64,000 nt of DNA from Serinus canaria (GCF_022539315.1 NC_066316.1:27963245-28027244); one strand, 5' to 3'. Positions 23,801 to 37,085 are shown, counted from the first letter of the stretch. The notes: generated by a model not told the origin, from the sequence alone. A program made the numbers and translations.

Positions 23801-26488
23801 AAGCACAGAGATTTTCCTACCCAAGTCCTCTTGGACCATGGAGCCCTCTCCCCTGCTGATAACCCCACGGTATGGGGCCATGGGGCCTCCCTCCAGCAGC
23901 ACAGCATATCTTTAGGGCAGGGAGGCACTCCCCTCAATTGTTCTCAGGTGACTGCAGCCACAAAGTCCCTGTGTTCAAGCCCACAGCTGGCTCTGCCCCA
24001 CATTCCCAGCAGGATGAGTGCTGCCATAATGTCCAGTTCAGGGTAATGACACCAGTGCTGCCACTCTTACTGCTGCCAGGTGATGTGGTGGGCATCATTT
24101 AACTCTTTTCCAGTCCTGGTGCAAATAAAAGCCCAGGACAAAGCCAGATGCTGTGATGCTCTTCCCTTTTCTGAAGCAGGATTGGGTGATGCCAAGGGTC
24201 TGGGATACAGGTGGGGAAGCAGCAAGGCAGTCCTGCAGCAGGATGGGCACCTGAAGCCCCTGGCACTGCTTAGTCAGGCTGGTGGTGTGGCTGTGGTCTG
24301 GGAGCAGCAGTCAGAGGTCCTGCTGGCTCCCACAGGGTCAGCTCTGCAGAGATCTCAGACACCAACATGGCCAAACTACTTCAAAGCAGAAGTGGCTTCA
24401 GCCTTCTTAACATGTTCCAGGACAAAGATCCTACCAACCCACAGAGCAGCAGGTGCAAGACATGGATGGGAACAAGGGCTCATTAGGGGTGACCACAAGG
24501 CACCGTTTACAGTGCTTTGCTGGTGTAGGGAAGCAGAAAACAACTTCAGGAGATCCCTGCCTAGGGATGAACAAGCTTGCTCCGAGCCCCAGAGTACGCA
24601 GGATGTGAGAGATGGGAACAGAGATCCCAGGAGTCTAGCTCTAAGACACCTCTTGGCACAAGATGAACAGTCTTATCTCGATACTTGTGTTTGTTTGCCC
24701 AGCTCCAAACCTGTTTCAGCAGCGTGAGAGCCTGCCTTGCCCCTCTCCTGCCTCCTGCAGAGTCACCACCTCTGGTACCAGTAGCCAAATGGTCAAAGGA
24801 GCCTCATCCACTCTGAAGCCCAGGGACTTCCCCAAAAGATCCCAGGCAGTACTGCCAGCACAGTCCCAGCAGGAGGTCTTTATGGGATGGGAGCCCTGCC
24901 CCTAGGAGCTTGAACCTGGATCTTTCCCCATTGCCCTGTCTAGTAAGAGACTTGAATATTTTCTTGCTGTATTTTGTGAACAGGGCCTCACAATCACATT
25001 TTCTTGTCTCAGAGCAGTGGAAAGGACTGGAAAACTACCTTAGGAGTACAAAATCCCACCCCTGCCAGTGCCCCATAGCTCAGCTGAACAGGTGCTGAGG
25101 ACTTCTCACCTGAAGTGCCCATGCTCAGGGGCAAACACAACCAGGCCACAGCCACGCTGATGAGGGGCACAGAGCCCTGTGCAATTGCAGCCTGGGGTGG
25201 TGGGATGGGCTCTGGCCAGTATCCCTGCTCTGAGGGTTTCCGAGGTTATTCCCTGAAACACGTGGTGCAGGCCAAGTGGATCACCCAGCTGAGCTTATCA
25301 GACAGCTCATTGTTCCTGCCTGAGTGATTCAGCCCCACCAAAGTGCTCCCTGGAAGCACAGCACCCAGGAGGAGGATGAGGAGGAGAAGGAGGGAGGTGT
25401 GCAGAGCACACAGATAGTTCTCCTGATAGTGGGAGGCAGATAAGCACACGGGAGTTAATGGCTGAGCTCAGATCTAGTTGAGGCAGTCTGACCTTTCTGC
25501 TGGTAAGCCTGCCTTCAGCTGACATGACAGACTTTGACACAGGCACTCAGGGGAATTTGTGGCCAATAAGTGAGTCTTACTTTCCCCACCAAGTGATATT
25601 GATTAGCACAGCGCCTGCAGACACGGCTCGAGGCAGTGGCGGGGTTTCAGGGAGGGAGCAGGAGACAGCTGAAACGCAAAGGTAAAATGATTTGTTGACT
25701 GAACCTGCAAAGTGTCCTTTCTGTCTCCTGCTATAGCGACCTGAAAACCTTGGAAGGAGGAAGAGTCTTTCCAGTCTGGGCAGTGGCACTGGAGCTGGCT
25801 GGTGTCCCTGCATGGCCTGGCTCGTCTCCATCCCGTGGGTGTCTGTGCAATCCAGTGCCTCCTTCCATCTTCCTGAGCCACTTGGTCCTCTGGCATCTCT
25901 GGAAAAGAAACATCCCTTAGGAGCACCGATGGTTCCTGAGAATGTGGGCATTTAGAACTGAAAACGGACCAAGGATGCATCTGAGCACCTGGGAGGGGCT
26001 TCTTTCTCTCTTGCCATCCAGGAGAGGCTCTGCTCTAGCAATCCATCTGTAAAGGGTGGCACAGGACTGCCAGTACGTGACACCAAACCCAGATGTGTGC
26101 AGCAGGAAGCAATGTGATGGCATTCCCGTTTGGCTGAGGTCCCCATTCCCTGCAGGCCTGTCCTCACTGGTCTCCGTGAGCCTGGTGATTCCAAGCTGGC
26201 TACAAGGTTATAAACCACTATGGAGCATGGAGTGGGTGGATTTCAGCTTCTTGCTGCCTTGGACATCTTGTTGGTGACATCACAAAGCTGAAACGCTGCT
26301 CCTGCTGCAGAGAGTGGCTGCCTGGAGTCTGATAACACTTTAGTACCAGCAGTGCTCGCCAGATTCTCTGGGATGTGAGGTGGAGATTGCTTTTAGGCAG
26401 AGTTACCTTAAAGTCCTAGTGTAAACACCTGTAAATCAACTCCTGGTGCACTCAGAAATTCAGAATGATGTTTTTGAAAACAGCAGGA
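20830..26488. other. Intergenic spacer between BABAM2 and FOSL2, left part
   Basis: No gene is recognised. Several stop-free frames occur, such as a 215-codon plus frame at 24,080-24,727, but they have no domain, no coding-like composition and no conserved motif I know. A short piece near 22,538-22,570 resembles an old amniote repeat. Enhancers of FOSL2 could lie here but cannot be located by eye. Confidence 0.6.
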
Positions 26489-27120
26489 TGTCAGGAAAAT
26501 CCACAAAGTCCAGAGGTGCAAATCCACAAACGCCGGAGGTTTATGTCCAAAAAGGAGACTGAGTCCTTCAATTTTGTTCGAATAAAGGGAGAGGCCACCA
26601 GGGTACACGCCCGCGGGTTTTTTTCTCTCGAGGTTTCGGAGGGCACAGCCTCCTTATATCCTAACTCCCTCTTCCTTTCCCCATTGGTTGAGGTACTAGG
26701 AAGGTACAGCCTTCCCAAACCACCTGCCATGTATTCCCCCCTTGAACTACTATTTTATTCCAAGTTTCAGTTCAGTCTTGTGCAGACCCTTGTTTGTCTC
26801 AGGAGCCAAGCTGCCTGGGCTCTGCAACAAGCCTGCTGCCCGAAGTCAGTGGAGACATTAAGACCCATTTCAAAGACGTTAACACCCTCACCTTCACCCA
26901 TCAAATCATTTCTAAGGACATTAGCACGCATCTTTCTTCTCAAGAACGACCCAGAAGCTTGAGTTACACGCAGCCTATGTCAAAGGCACTCCAAATTATT
27001 TTAAAGCAAAGCGTGATATTACATCAACACCGAGTCCAGGAAAACCTACCAAGTACTTTTAATGCTGGGCTAGCTTTTGGAGGATTACAAAGATGCTCTC
27101 ACCCAGGATATTATTGAATC
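26489..27120 (-). mobile_element. Probable solo LTR of an endogenous retrovirus (minus orientation)
   Basis: Read on the minus strand, this stretch has LTR order: a CCAAT box (26,683-26,687), a TATA box reading GATATAAG (26,652-26,661), then a GGTGGCCTCTCCC section, a degenerate polyadenylation signal (AACAAA at 26,573-26,578), a U5-like part, and an end in CTGACA (26,489). The section around the polyadenylation signal resembles, from memory, LTRs common in songbird genomes. No gag, pol or env frame and no primer-binding site follow, so this is a solo LTR or fragment. The U3 boundary (given as about 27,120) is uncertain and I found no clear target-site duplication. Confidence 0.6.
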
Positions 27121-28975
27121 TTTCCACCATGCCCTGCACTTTTCTTTCCTCTGCATTTTTCCGCTTGCTACTGTGTACAGAAAGACAAGGAAAAAGCAGA
27201 ATTTTTTTTCCACCTGAGGTCTCAGGGCAGGACCAGGAGGTGCTTGCTCTGAACAAGTGCCCCCCTACCATCCCTCTCGCTAAGATGTGATCCTGGGGTT
27301 TGATTCTGGGGTCATGGTAGAAATTCAGGAGCTTCTCAGGAGCTGGGACCAGCAAGTGCTGTCCCAGGCTGCATGGAAAGGGTGTTTAGAGAGGGATGCG
27401 ATACAAGAGAAGAGCACTCCCAAAGCTGTAGGGTGAAGCTGGGATAAACACACAGGGGAAACTCTCAGCTCTCGGGAGCCAGCTAAAGGGTGGGGGTCAG
27501 CAGTGGGAGCGCTTGGAGGGTCCCGTTTTGATGCATCCGTGCCCATATGGCTTCAGGAAAATGCATCCCACCCCTCAGTAATGCTGCTTCCACAGCGGGC
27601 CCAATGACATGCATTAAAACACTAGCAGGTCCGGAGCAGGAGGTGCTGCCTCAGACAGAGCCCGTTCCCAGAGAAACACCACGAGCCAGCCAGGGTCGGG
27701 CCGCCTGCGGGGACAGGCCTCGGGCCGCCTGTGGGGATGGGCCCCGCGGCCCCGGCCGAGCTGGGCCCCTCTGCCAGGCAGAGTCAGCCCTGCAGCCGTT
27801 CGGGCACAGGGAGAAGCTCGGGGCCCGTCCGGGGCCGGCTGGGTCAGGCTGGGCCCTGCGGGCCCATCCCGCCCTGGGGGCTGCGGAGCCCCGAAGGCGG
27901 AGGAGTCCCGCGCTCTGCTCGGTGCCGTCCTCTGTCAGATCATGCTGTGCTGGCGGTTTGCAAAGCTGTCTATTATCGGCACGTTAACAACCTTTCACAA
28001 CGTTTAATTACTTGGAAAGGTAATCAGTCTTGCGGTAGTTCTTTAAAAAGCATGCCCATTTCACTTGCTCTTGGCAGAGGACTCTGCTTTTTTGTCTTTC
28101 ATGCTCGCAATAAGTATGTTAAAACTGATCCTGCTCCCAAAGGCAATACCTATTTGTAAAACAGAGAAGAAGATTGCTCCCTGGCTTTCTGTGTACCAGC
28201 CCTGCAGCCTGCCGTGCCACAGATCTCTCCTACCAACACCATCGTACACAGATTCAGGGAGACTCCCTGCGTTTGGCTTTTTTTTTTTAATGGATTATCA
28301 TTTTAAGGTGCCTGGTTTGACACGCACAACCAGGTACTCAGCACCAATCTCTCTACTTCGCTGCCAGAGCCGGCCCCGGGGTTGGCTGCACATAAAATGA
28401 CAGCCAAGCAGGAGATGTGAGGGGCCGGGTCCCCTGTGCTCAGTCACTGCTGCCCTTCGGCCGCCAGCAGCAGCGCCGGCACAGGCTGCGACAAGCCGCG
28501 ATGCCCGAGGCTGGGGCTGGGAGGAGGAAGCAGGAAGACCCAGCAACTGCAGGAAAAGGACAGGCAGAGATCACCCAGGTGGGTGCAAGGGCCACCAGGC
28601 TGTCTCCAAGGACAGCTAACCATGACATTGTGAGGGTCAGGTGTCAAAGACCACCACCAGGCACATCTCTGCTGCATCCAGCACCCCAGAGAAGTGGTAG
28701 GTTGCTCTCCTTCCATGCAAGGATGCCACCAGTCATGACAGGAGACACTTGCCTTTGGGCTTGTGACCCTGTGTGGGAAACTGTAGCAACCATGGAGGTT
28801 GCTACATGGCTGGTTCTCACCAGCTGATCCTCCTGAGGCATGGGACCACTGCAGAGGCACCGTCAGTTTTCCCATGGCTGCCCCTTGCCAGCCTGGTGCA
28901 GCCCTGGGACCAAGGAACCAGCTGAAGAGGGGATCTGCCTTGGCACAAACACCTTCTGGGACTTCTGTGGAGGGC

Positions 28976-29042
28976 ACAAGCATGCACACACATGCATGTG
29001 CACACCTGCATGCACATAGGCATGCACATGTGCCCACCTGTG
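28976..29042. repeat. Imperfect alternating purine-pyrimidine array (CATGCACA-type)
   Basis: A run of CA, TG and CATG units with few breaks, such as GCATGCACACACATGCATG. Alternating purine-pyrimidine DNA of this type can adopt Z-form or small cruciforms. Confidence 0.7.
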
Positions 29043-29517
29043 AGCCCGTGGGGACCTGGTATTTGAGAACCTGCTCAGTCCATGCCAGGGGCCAGTCCTG
29101 GGGAGGAGGCATAACACATCAGGCTCCCACCAGCCATGGCCACTGCTTGCAGGAGTGGAAAGTGTTACACTAGATTGATTAAACATGTCCTTTTCCACCT
29201 TTCCACAGAACTCTGTCCTGTGAGCCAACATTTTCCACTTCAGACATTGGGGTACTCACTTTTGGGGAGAAAAGCAGCAAATGGTATCAGAAAGAAACAT
29301 TATTCAGGAGGGTAGCAAAAGCCTCTGGTAGTTTCTTCCTTTCTCCTTAAGGACAACTTGTCTAAGGACTGAACAAAAAGCTCACGGGAGCTTTTTAAAA
29401 AGCCTCACAGCCTGCAAGTACCCCTCTGTGGAGGCATTGGTGAAAGCCTGGTCCCAGTCTTGCAGCCCATCCATGCTGGTGTTTTTCTAATATTCTTGGA
29501 AGTCTTTACAGGTTTGT

Positions 29518-29556
29518 TTTCTTTTCTTTTTTTTTTTTTCTTTTTTTTTTTTTTTA
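29518..29556. repeat. T-rich tract
   Basis: Nearly pure T for about 38 bp, broken by single C. No retrotransposed body is recognised beside it, so it is classed as a simple repeat. Confidence 0.85.
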
Positions 29557-32500
29557 AAGCGCAGCTTCTAACAGCCCTGGGGCAGAAGGCTCTTGCTTGC
29601 TAAATCACAAGGTTTGCCACGCTGAAATGTAGGGACGTGCCCGCAAACGGGAACTGGCTGTCTTAGCTTATGTTCTTGACTGTTTGCCAGAATCTTTAAA
29701 ACAACAGGGGGAGGTTTAGCCACCTAAACATCCCTACACTTGCTGGCTCAGGGAGCCTGTAAACACGGGCATTAGCACCAGACCCATGGATGTGTTTGCC
29801 AGCAGAGCAAGCAGTCCGACTGCCGGTGGCTGGGTGGCTGTGGGTCAAGAAGTAGCAGGAACATCTGGCAGTGCCAACGGTATGTCCCTCCTGGGATGTC
29901 CTGTCAGTGCTTAGTGACTGCAGACAGGAGAAAAGTGTCAGGGAACACCACTGAGTGCTGTAATGTTAGCAATATGGTTATCCTCGATTTTAGAGACAGG
30001 TAAAAGGTGATCCCCATGCTGCTCCACCAGAGACATGCTGACAAGAATTGGATTTGTATCAGTGTAATGAATGGTCACATTTTTCCTCTGCCAGCTCGTT
30101 TGAAGAACAGTGATGAGAAGGGACAGCAGCAGACCAAAACTTGCAGATCAGAAGAGATAATTAGCAAAATGCTACTCTTAAAGAACCAAAAAGCAACTTC
30201 TAGTACAACCAGTGGTAGTAAATTCTTCCTCAGCAAAGACCTAACTCATGCCATTCCAGAGCTGTGTATTCTTACTTAACTTGGACAGCACACTTCAGTC
30301 CTCAGCTGCAGATATACCAAGACTTCTCTTTCACTCACAGACTTGGAGAGAGACCAGGTCTACACCTGAGATCTTGCCTACAGTCATTCCTCGGCCACCT
30401 CACTGTTATGGTAATGTTTATTTAGGTTGGTGGGGGTGGAAATGACCTAGTAAGGGTTTGAGAAGCCCTCCTAAGGTCCATCCCTCAGCTGGGCTCGCAG
30501 CAGAGCCTTCCTGACATTTGAACCTGGGAGGTCTGGGGCAGCACTGCATCTGCCTCCAGGTTCAACCCCAAGGTGCTCAAGATCTCCCAACTCCCTCCAG
30601 CTGGCTCCAGTCTCCTTCTTGTGTGTCCCAACCAGGTAACTTCAGAGGGATTTAGGATTTCAATAAATTGCACTGTTCACCTCAAATTCTGCAGAGTACA
30701 AACTCTATGGAAAGGGTCCTCCAGTCTTCACCTGCAGCCCTCAGCACCAGCATTCCCTCAGGCTCTCCTCCTTAAGTCCCTGCACACCTTTGAATCACTG
30801 AGGAGCTCAGGAGCTCCAAATTGTCCCTTGCCTGAGCTTTGCACACTTCCAAGGTCTCTCTTGGTTAAGTAAATGGGATGCAGCTCAACTCTCACAGCCC
30901 CTAGGTTTTTCCTCTGCTCTCCTTGACCATCTGCTCCTGAATTTTCACCACCCCTTGGCTCAGCCAGCTGGGAGGCAGCACCCTCACTCCTGGTTCTGCC
31001 TCGACCCCATCACTTGGATGAAAGCTAATGAGCACGTGCAGGTGCGTGCCAGTCTCTGAGCCACCTCCTTGAGCTTGCAAGTCCCACAAGGTGGGTGAAC
31101 CAAACCTGCTTCCCTCACAACGTAACGGCATTAAGTTATAAAGTTCATCGTCAGTAAGTAAGCCAATCCCACCCACGACTTCTTTCCACATAATTATGGT
31201 TCACGGATATACCAGGAAAAAAAGGAGAGCCCCTGCCGGAGATGCTGACGTCTTTTTCCTTTCAGGTTCAATGCTGCTTTATTGCGGTCGGGTTTTCTTT
31301 CACCCCGCTGCCCGGTCTTTCTCTGACTGGAACTGTTCCCCTCCAAAAACGTGGTGACTTTTGCTGAAAAGCAATTCTGCCCCTTCTGTAGCGAGGCAGC
31401 GCTCACGAATGGCACAGTGGTAGTTACGGGATGTGTGGTTTACCTCAAGACGTCACATCTCCTCCCCCTGGAGACATAAAAAGGGTTGTTGCTCAAATTC
31501 AGCTTCGATTCTATAAAGGAAAAAAGCCCTGTGACTTTCACTACTACTTTTAATGTTCTAAGAAACCTCCACATTCCCTTCCCCAGGCTGCTTCAAAGGG
31601 CAAAGAGCTGGGGCAGAAGATTCTGCCTTTTGGTAATCACACGCATTTGAAGTGCTGTCTAAAATCCCATGAGTCAAACTGCAGTATTTCCCACCCGGGG
31701 AAAGGAACCACTGATTTTGTTTGGGGATTTTTCCCAGGTGAGGGCTGGTCAGAAAGAGGGACTTTGAGTACCTGATTCGCACTTTATGTTCTTAAATACT
31801 TTTGGAGAGCCTTTTAGCGCCTCTTTCTGTGCTCATCTGGAAGATGTCCCTGAGGACACATTGTTGGGACATCCATGGTCTGCAGGAAAAGCAGGCACCA
31901 TGCTCTACCATGGCATTCACCAGCCCAGCAAAAGCTGTGTGACAGGGAAGCTGTGAACCAAGACTCAGGCAGGCTTGGTGGTGCTGGACACAGGCGGCAC
32001 AAGGCTGCGTTAGTGTACACTGAAGGAGCAGAGAAAGGAAACCAGCAACCAGCCCAGAGAAAGAATGACACAGAAGGTAAACAACTGCCATCACCTGTGC
32101 AAACACAGCCACTCTCCTCCCCTTCACACAGGCCGTGGGCAATGGGGCAGTGCAGTCCAGCCAGGCTGCTGGCGCTGCTGCGAAGGGCGCTGATGCTGAC
32201 ATGGAGATGAACTGTGAATCAGGGAGCCCAGCTGCTGCTGCCCACCCTGAATTTTGTCCTCTCTGTGGTTGTCCTGGCAAGGACATCTCCTCTTTTCTCA
32301 CAAGTCATCCCAAGGCTTTAATAACTTTCTCCCTGTGCAGACCCTTGTGGAGCTGAACTAGTACAAGCACAATGCTGTGACTCCTCCAGCTGTGAGGTTT
32401 TGCCCATACAGCAGCTTATGATGAGCTTTTTCAGCCTTGTGTGAGCCACAGCGAGTGGGGTCTGCAGGCACCATTCCCGAGTGCTGCCCACCTGAAGCTG

Positions 32501-33324
32501 TGATGATGTGGGGAAGGGCAAAGGTTGTAAAGGGAAACTCTGCCATGGCCTTTTGCTCATCTCAGCTTTGAGAGTACAGCTGTGGTGTCTGACCAAAACC
32601 ATGACTAAGTTCCCCTTTGCTAAAATAAATTCTGATTTCCCATGCGGTGCTCAAGGATGGGGTCCCCAAGGGAGGCACGGAGTTCCCTTCTGTTTTATAA
32701 AGAGACCCAAGGCCATGCCTGATGAATGCAGGGTTTACTCATGGGTGCCTCCTGCATGTGAGCCTTATCACCCTGGGACCTGCCCAGGAAATGCAGCTGG
32801 TTTCCTGCTGGCAGTTGGGCAGCACCTCCTTCACTGAAGAGCTCGGCTTGTCCCCCTGCCTGTCACTCCAGCACCAGCCTCTTGGCCTTCTCTGGGAAGG
32901 TTCTCACCCGTGGATAAAAATATTTGTCTAGGGGATGAGCTGTGCACCCCAAGCGTGGAGGAAAAGTGACCCGGCCTAGATCTGGCAGCAGGAACTTGAC
33001 ACCAACTTCCCCACCAGCTGGGATGTGGGATACACTCCAGGGAGAGGAAAATGGTTACAGCACAACCAGGTGGAAGATGCAACGTGCATGGTGCATGTGT
33101 ACATTACAAGGTCATTATCTCCTAAGAAGTATGAATAGGGAAGGAGTTCCTTCAACAAAGCTGCCCCAGTGAGGGAAGGCCAGGGATGGGCACCTTCAAA
33201 CCCAGCACCCTGTCTGCTGAGGCCGGCAGGTTCCTGGCATCAGCTAATTAACTCTTCAGTTGCTGAGGAAGCTCAGAGGACCTTAATTTGACAGTCACCA
33301 TGAAAGCATTTTGTCTGTCAACAG

Positions 33325-33475
33325 ACTCTTTCATCCAAGGATCTCAAAGTGCTTTACAAGTATTAATTAAACTCACCAAAGTAAGTATGAATAATTATTG
33401 TCATTGAACAGTGTGGAGGCCAGACTTGCCCAAGAGCAAGTGTCAGGACTCAGGGACAGGCACGGAAGGAGGAAT
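33325..33475 (-). repeat. Ancient MIR-like SINE fragment, reverse orientation
   Basis: The stretch contains TTTCATCCAAGGATCTCAAA, then GTGCTTTACAA, an ATTAATTAAACTCAC section, and later ACTTGCCCAAG. In this order these match, from memory, the reverse complement of the 3' part of amniote MIR-type SINEs. It is strongly diverged. The same family appears in the other orientation at 38.7 kb, which supports the call. Confidence 0.55.
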
Positions 33476-36400
33476 TCTTAGCTGCAGTAGCCAGACTGCA
33501 AACCCTCCTGCAGAGAACAGCCTCAGACTGCTGGATTATGCTCAAGGGTGTCCTCCCCTAGAAGATCACATTTGAAGAACGGGGGGGAAATAATGTTATT
33601 TTCATTTTTGAATACAATCTATGTCACAGCAATAAATTTAGGCAAAAATGACATGAAAGTATAAACTCACCGTATCAGTGTGAAGGCTTTCTAAGTAACA
33701 GAAAAGGAATGCTGTTTCATTTATCCTGCACCCTGTAGCAGTACCTTCTGCTGTTTTATGTGAGATTAGTAGTTTCTGAAAATAATGCATAATAAATCAC
33801 ATGTTGAGGAATTAGGGACAGAATTTAAACACTATTTGAAACCTCACATTTATAAAAATGTGCTTATTATTTCCCTTTCCTGTTATGAAGCTCAGTGCTT
33901 GGAACACTTTCCTTTTCCTATGCCTCCAACCATCCGGTATCAAGTAGTCTCAGACAGGGTTGCTTTGGTAGCAAATTCAGGTATATTTTTAAAGTGATAA
34001 AGTCATCATCTAGTCTGAACCCTTGCACAGCCCAACCCAGAGAAATGTAGCTGTTTACCTTGTAGATAGCCCAGCTACTTACATCATGTTGTTTGGTTAA
34101 TTTTCATGGATGTACCTGTAACTGCTGAAAATTTCTCTTGTTTCCCCACCTTCCAAACCCTGCTCCATGTTGCATGAAGAGGCTCTTGTTTGCAATTTCC
34201 TTACCTACAGGAATGTTGTGGGACTTAATATACAAATATTGTGAGATTTGAAGATAGCAGAGCAACAGGGAGGGGAGTCATAAATATACCTCACGCAGAT
34301 AATAGTGGCTATAAATTCTATTGCCTTGATATGGCTTGGCAGCAGCACCCTGCAGAACTCCTTGCTGTGCTTGCTCCTCTCTCCATGGCAGCTTCACTGT
34401 TTATTACTGATATAATTACAGCACTATGACGTCTTCTGGACAGTTCTGGATAAAAAGAGCCTTTTCACTTTGAAATAAGCACTTTACACAGCAGTGGCAG
34501 TTAAACTGAAGAATATCTGTACAAGGTGTGTGATGGTGGTAAACTGATGATTTGTCTTAGGCCGCACAACTTTCCCATGCAATTGTCTTTTGGACAGCCA
34601 ATTGGCCTCTGAGTTCAGACAGGGCCACCACAGCTGAGGCTCCATGAACACTGCCCAGAGCAAAGAAACCGAGTGGGTGACTCTTCTTCATCACAGAGGA
34701 TCGTCATCATGGCCATACTGGAGGTGATGGGAATGTCTCCCCCTCTGAAGCAAAGCCAAGAGTGGGGTCCCAGAAGGGGAGCTGATGTAGGTGTGCTGCA
34801 CGTGGGGAGAAAACACCCTTAGCACGGCGGTGGCACTGCGCAGCCTCTGCTCAGGCCTGTGGTCAGAGCAGCCCTTCCTCCTCCTGGCCATGCAGAGGGC
34901 CCTGTGCCTGTGCCTCTGCCAAGCCAGGCTCCCCTGCCTGTCCAGTGTGCAGGTGGTGCTGGGCCCGCAGGAGCCTCCTCCCCACAGGACTCGAGGGCAT
35001 GTTCTATGGCAGGATCCCTGGGCAGCTGCAGATAAAATGGCCGGGCAGAATGGTGGCACAGTTATTGACCACTTAATTGGGAAGGGAGAGCCTCTTCTTT
35101 AGTTCTAGAAACCTCATCACCCAGACCTTTCCAAACCGAGCTCGATCGCGTGTTTCAGATCGGTGTTGCCTGTTTCCAATTACATCTGAGCACATTTCTG
35201 CAGAGAAGAGCCAAGGTCTTGATTTATAGGCTTTTGGGCAAGAGAATGCAGTGTTTTTCATTATCTTTATCTCTAAATCTGCTCTTGTTACTTGTTGCTT
35301 ACAACAAATTTGCAGAGTCTAATGCAAAGGTCTTTTGTTAAGGTTTCCTACACTCAGATGCTAAAATCCTTCATTAAAGCCCCGGCTAATTGCTTCTGCA
35401 TCAGATAGACAGGCCCATCCATTTCACCTTGCTCAGTGTGCCCTTGGGAAGGGAACACATGTTTTGGGTTGCATTCCCCCAGAGGTAGGAGAGCTGGAGC
35501 CACACCTGGGGTTGAACCTGTGCAGCTCACCCGTGCTGCACTCCCAGCAGCTCAAACACCTCACAGGCTGGGGATGGTGGGAGAGGCATCCAGCCTGCTC
35601 CTGCACCACTCACTCTGCACCAGACATTCCTCTGGCTGGATTTTCTGCTGCATTGGCTTCCCACATATTTATCCTGACATCACATGGGCTGGGGCCCTTC
35701 CCGCCTCTGCCCAGCAGGAGTTTGCTAATACAAAAAAAAAATCACTTTTACAAAACGATGTCTTCTGTGGAAGGAAAAGGCTCAAATGCAGCAGGAAAAG
35801 AGTTTTATGAGCTTTGCTTCAATACTTGTTGTGCAACAACCTTATGGGATTTCATTATTTATGATTTTATCTAACTACAGTCTATGCCTAATAGCTCGGA
35901 GGTGCTGTTGATTAATTTTTTCCAGGTCTTTGATGTACCGGCAATAACTTGTCCATGTTGTCCTGTGTCAGTAAAGGGGAAATTGCCATGCCACAGTCAA
36001 GGTATCGTGAATGGCCAAAGCCAGAATAACTGCCTGTATCCATCCACAGTAGGACCAAGGTTTCTGCCAGCCACGCTCTCCCTGCTAGAATTGGCTGATG
36101 GAGCTGTAATGAGTCAACTCACTAAAACAGGAAAAAAAGAACCCACAGGAAAAATGCTGCCTTTTTTTTTTTTTTAAGTTTTTTTTTCTATTTTTTTCTT
36201 TTGTTAGTGAACTAACTCCATGTGACCAGGTATGCACTAGAGCCGGCAGGAGGATGAAGGGAGTGAACAGGCAGCAAGGAGTGGCAGGAGGAGGAAGAGG
36301 AGGGAGAAGGGCAAGTGGGGGCAGGCTGGAAGATCATCTTTTGATACCACACCCTATGTATGGACACTGTCAGTCTAATTCCTACTGTACTGGTTCCATC

Positions 36401-36995
36401 CTTGATGTTGTAATCTGTTTCTGTGAATCTTTTCAATTAGGTAGTGATTTATTGGTTAGTTGGGTGGGTTTGGACATCCTCCAGCAACAGACATGAAATC
36501 CCTTACCATGCTGAGCTCGGTCCTATTGCCTGCAATGCAAAGGCACAAAGCTTTTTCTCCAGGAAATGATTCTTTTTCAAAATGATTATAAGATTATATG
36601 ACTAGACTATTGTGTGATGTAAACCTGTCTGTTTCCAAAAGCGTTGCTGTAGTTAGACCACTTACAAAAGGATTTGCTTCAAAATTTTTAGCTGTCCCAG
36701 CACATTAGTTGCTGGTTAACTGGAGGTCTTCCTGAAAAGAGTGCATTTATCAGCATAAATGGACCTGTTTCTTTCCTTACGTAGAGGTTTACAGTCTGCC
36801 CAAGTTAAAGTGTTTGCCAGTTCAAAACTTCTTATTTCTTGTCATCACTTCTCTTATAGTCATAACCTTTCTGGTGTTAGTCCAATTCTGTGGATTTGTC
36901 AATCACCACCACAAAGAAACCCAGAGCCAAAATAAACCTGGCACCACTTTATTTCTGTATTACAAATGTACTGGCACAAACCTTGTCCACGGAAT
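33476..36995. other. Intergenic spacer, no gene seen
   Basis: No coding exon is recognised. Mixed AT-rich and moderately GC-rich sequence with poly(T) runs at about 36,161-36,203. A stretch near 33,990-34,090 (ATCATCTAGTCTGAACCC) weakly recalls old amniote repeats. Confidence 0.6.
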
Positions 36996-36999
36996 CTCC

Positions 37000-37085
37000 T
37001 ATTTCAGCAAAGTGCTTGAAATCCTATTGACTTCAATTAGTAAGTTAAGCAAGTGCTTAAATGCTGTATTTCAACTGGGGCCTGA
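37000..37085. repeat. Ancient self-complementary interspersed repeat fragment
   Basis: The order TTCAGCAAAGTGCTTGAA, TCCTATTGACTTCAATTAG, TTAAGCAAGTGCTTAAATGC, then CAACTGGGGCC matches, from memory, a very old amniote repeat in which TTAAGCAC/GTGCTTAA units flank a CCATTGACTTCAATGG palindrome. I cannot name the Repbase family with confidence. It is well diverged, so probably ancestral to birds. Confidence 0.45.

Larger units (their letters stand above)
27121..33324. other. Intergenic spacer between BABAM2 and FOSL2, central part
   Basis: No gene is recognised. There is a small GC-rich patch at about 27,640-27,940, T-rich runs at 29,520-29,556 and an imperfect CA/CATG array near 29.0 kb. A 222-codon minus frame (28,444-29,112) crosses that simple repeat and is rich in Cys, Ala and Trp without a domain, so I reject it. 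Confidence 0.6.

Noticed and set aside
24080..24727. 215-codon plus frame
   Set aside because: No recognisable domain, no splice context and ordinary intergenic composition. A frame of this length is expected occasionally in 64 kb of mixed-GC DNA.
28444..29112. 222-codon minus frame
   Set aside because: It crosses the CATG/CACA simple repeat, which alone yields a Cys/Ala/His-rich stretch, and shows no conserved motif.
33990..34090. Possible old repeat starting near ATCATCTAGTCTGAACCC
   Set aside because: Only about 20 bases resemble a known amniote repeat, and the rest does not follow it, so it is not listed as a feature.
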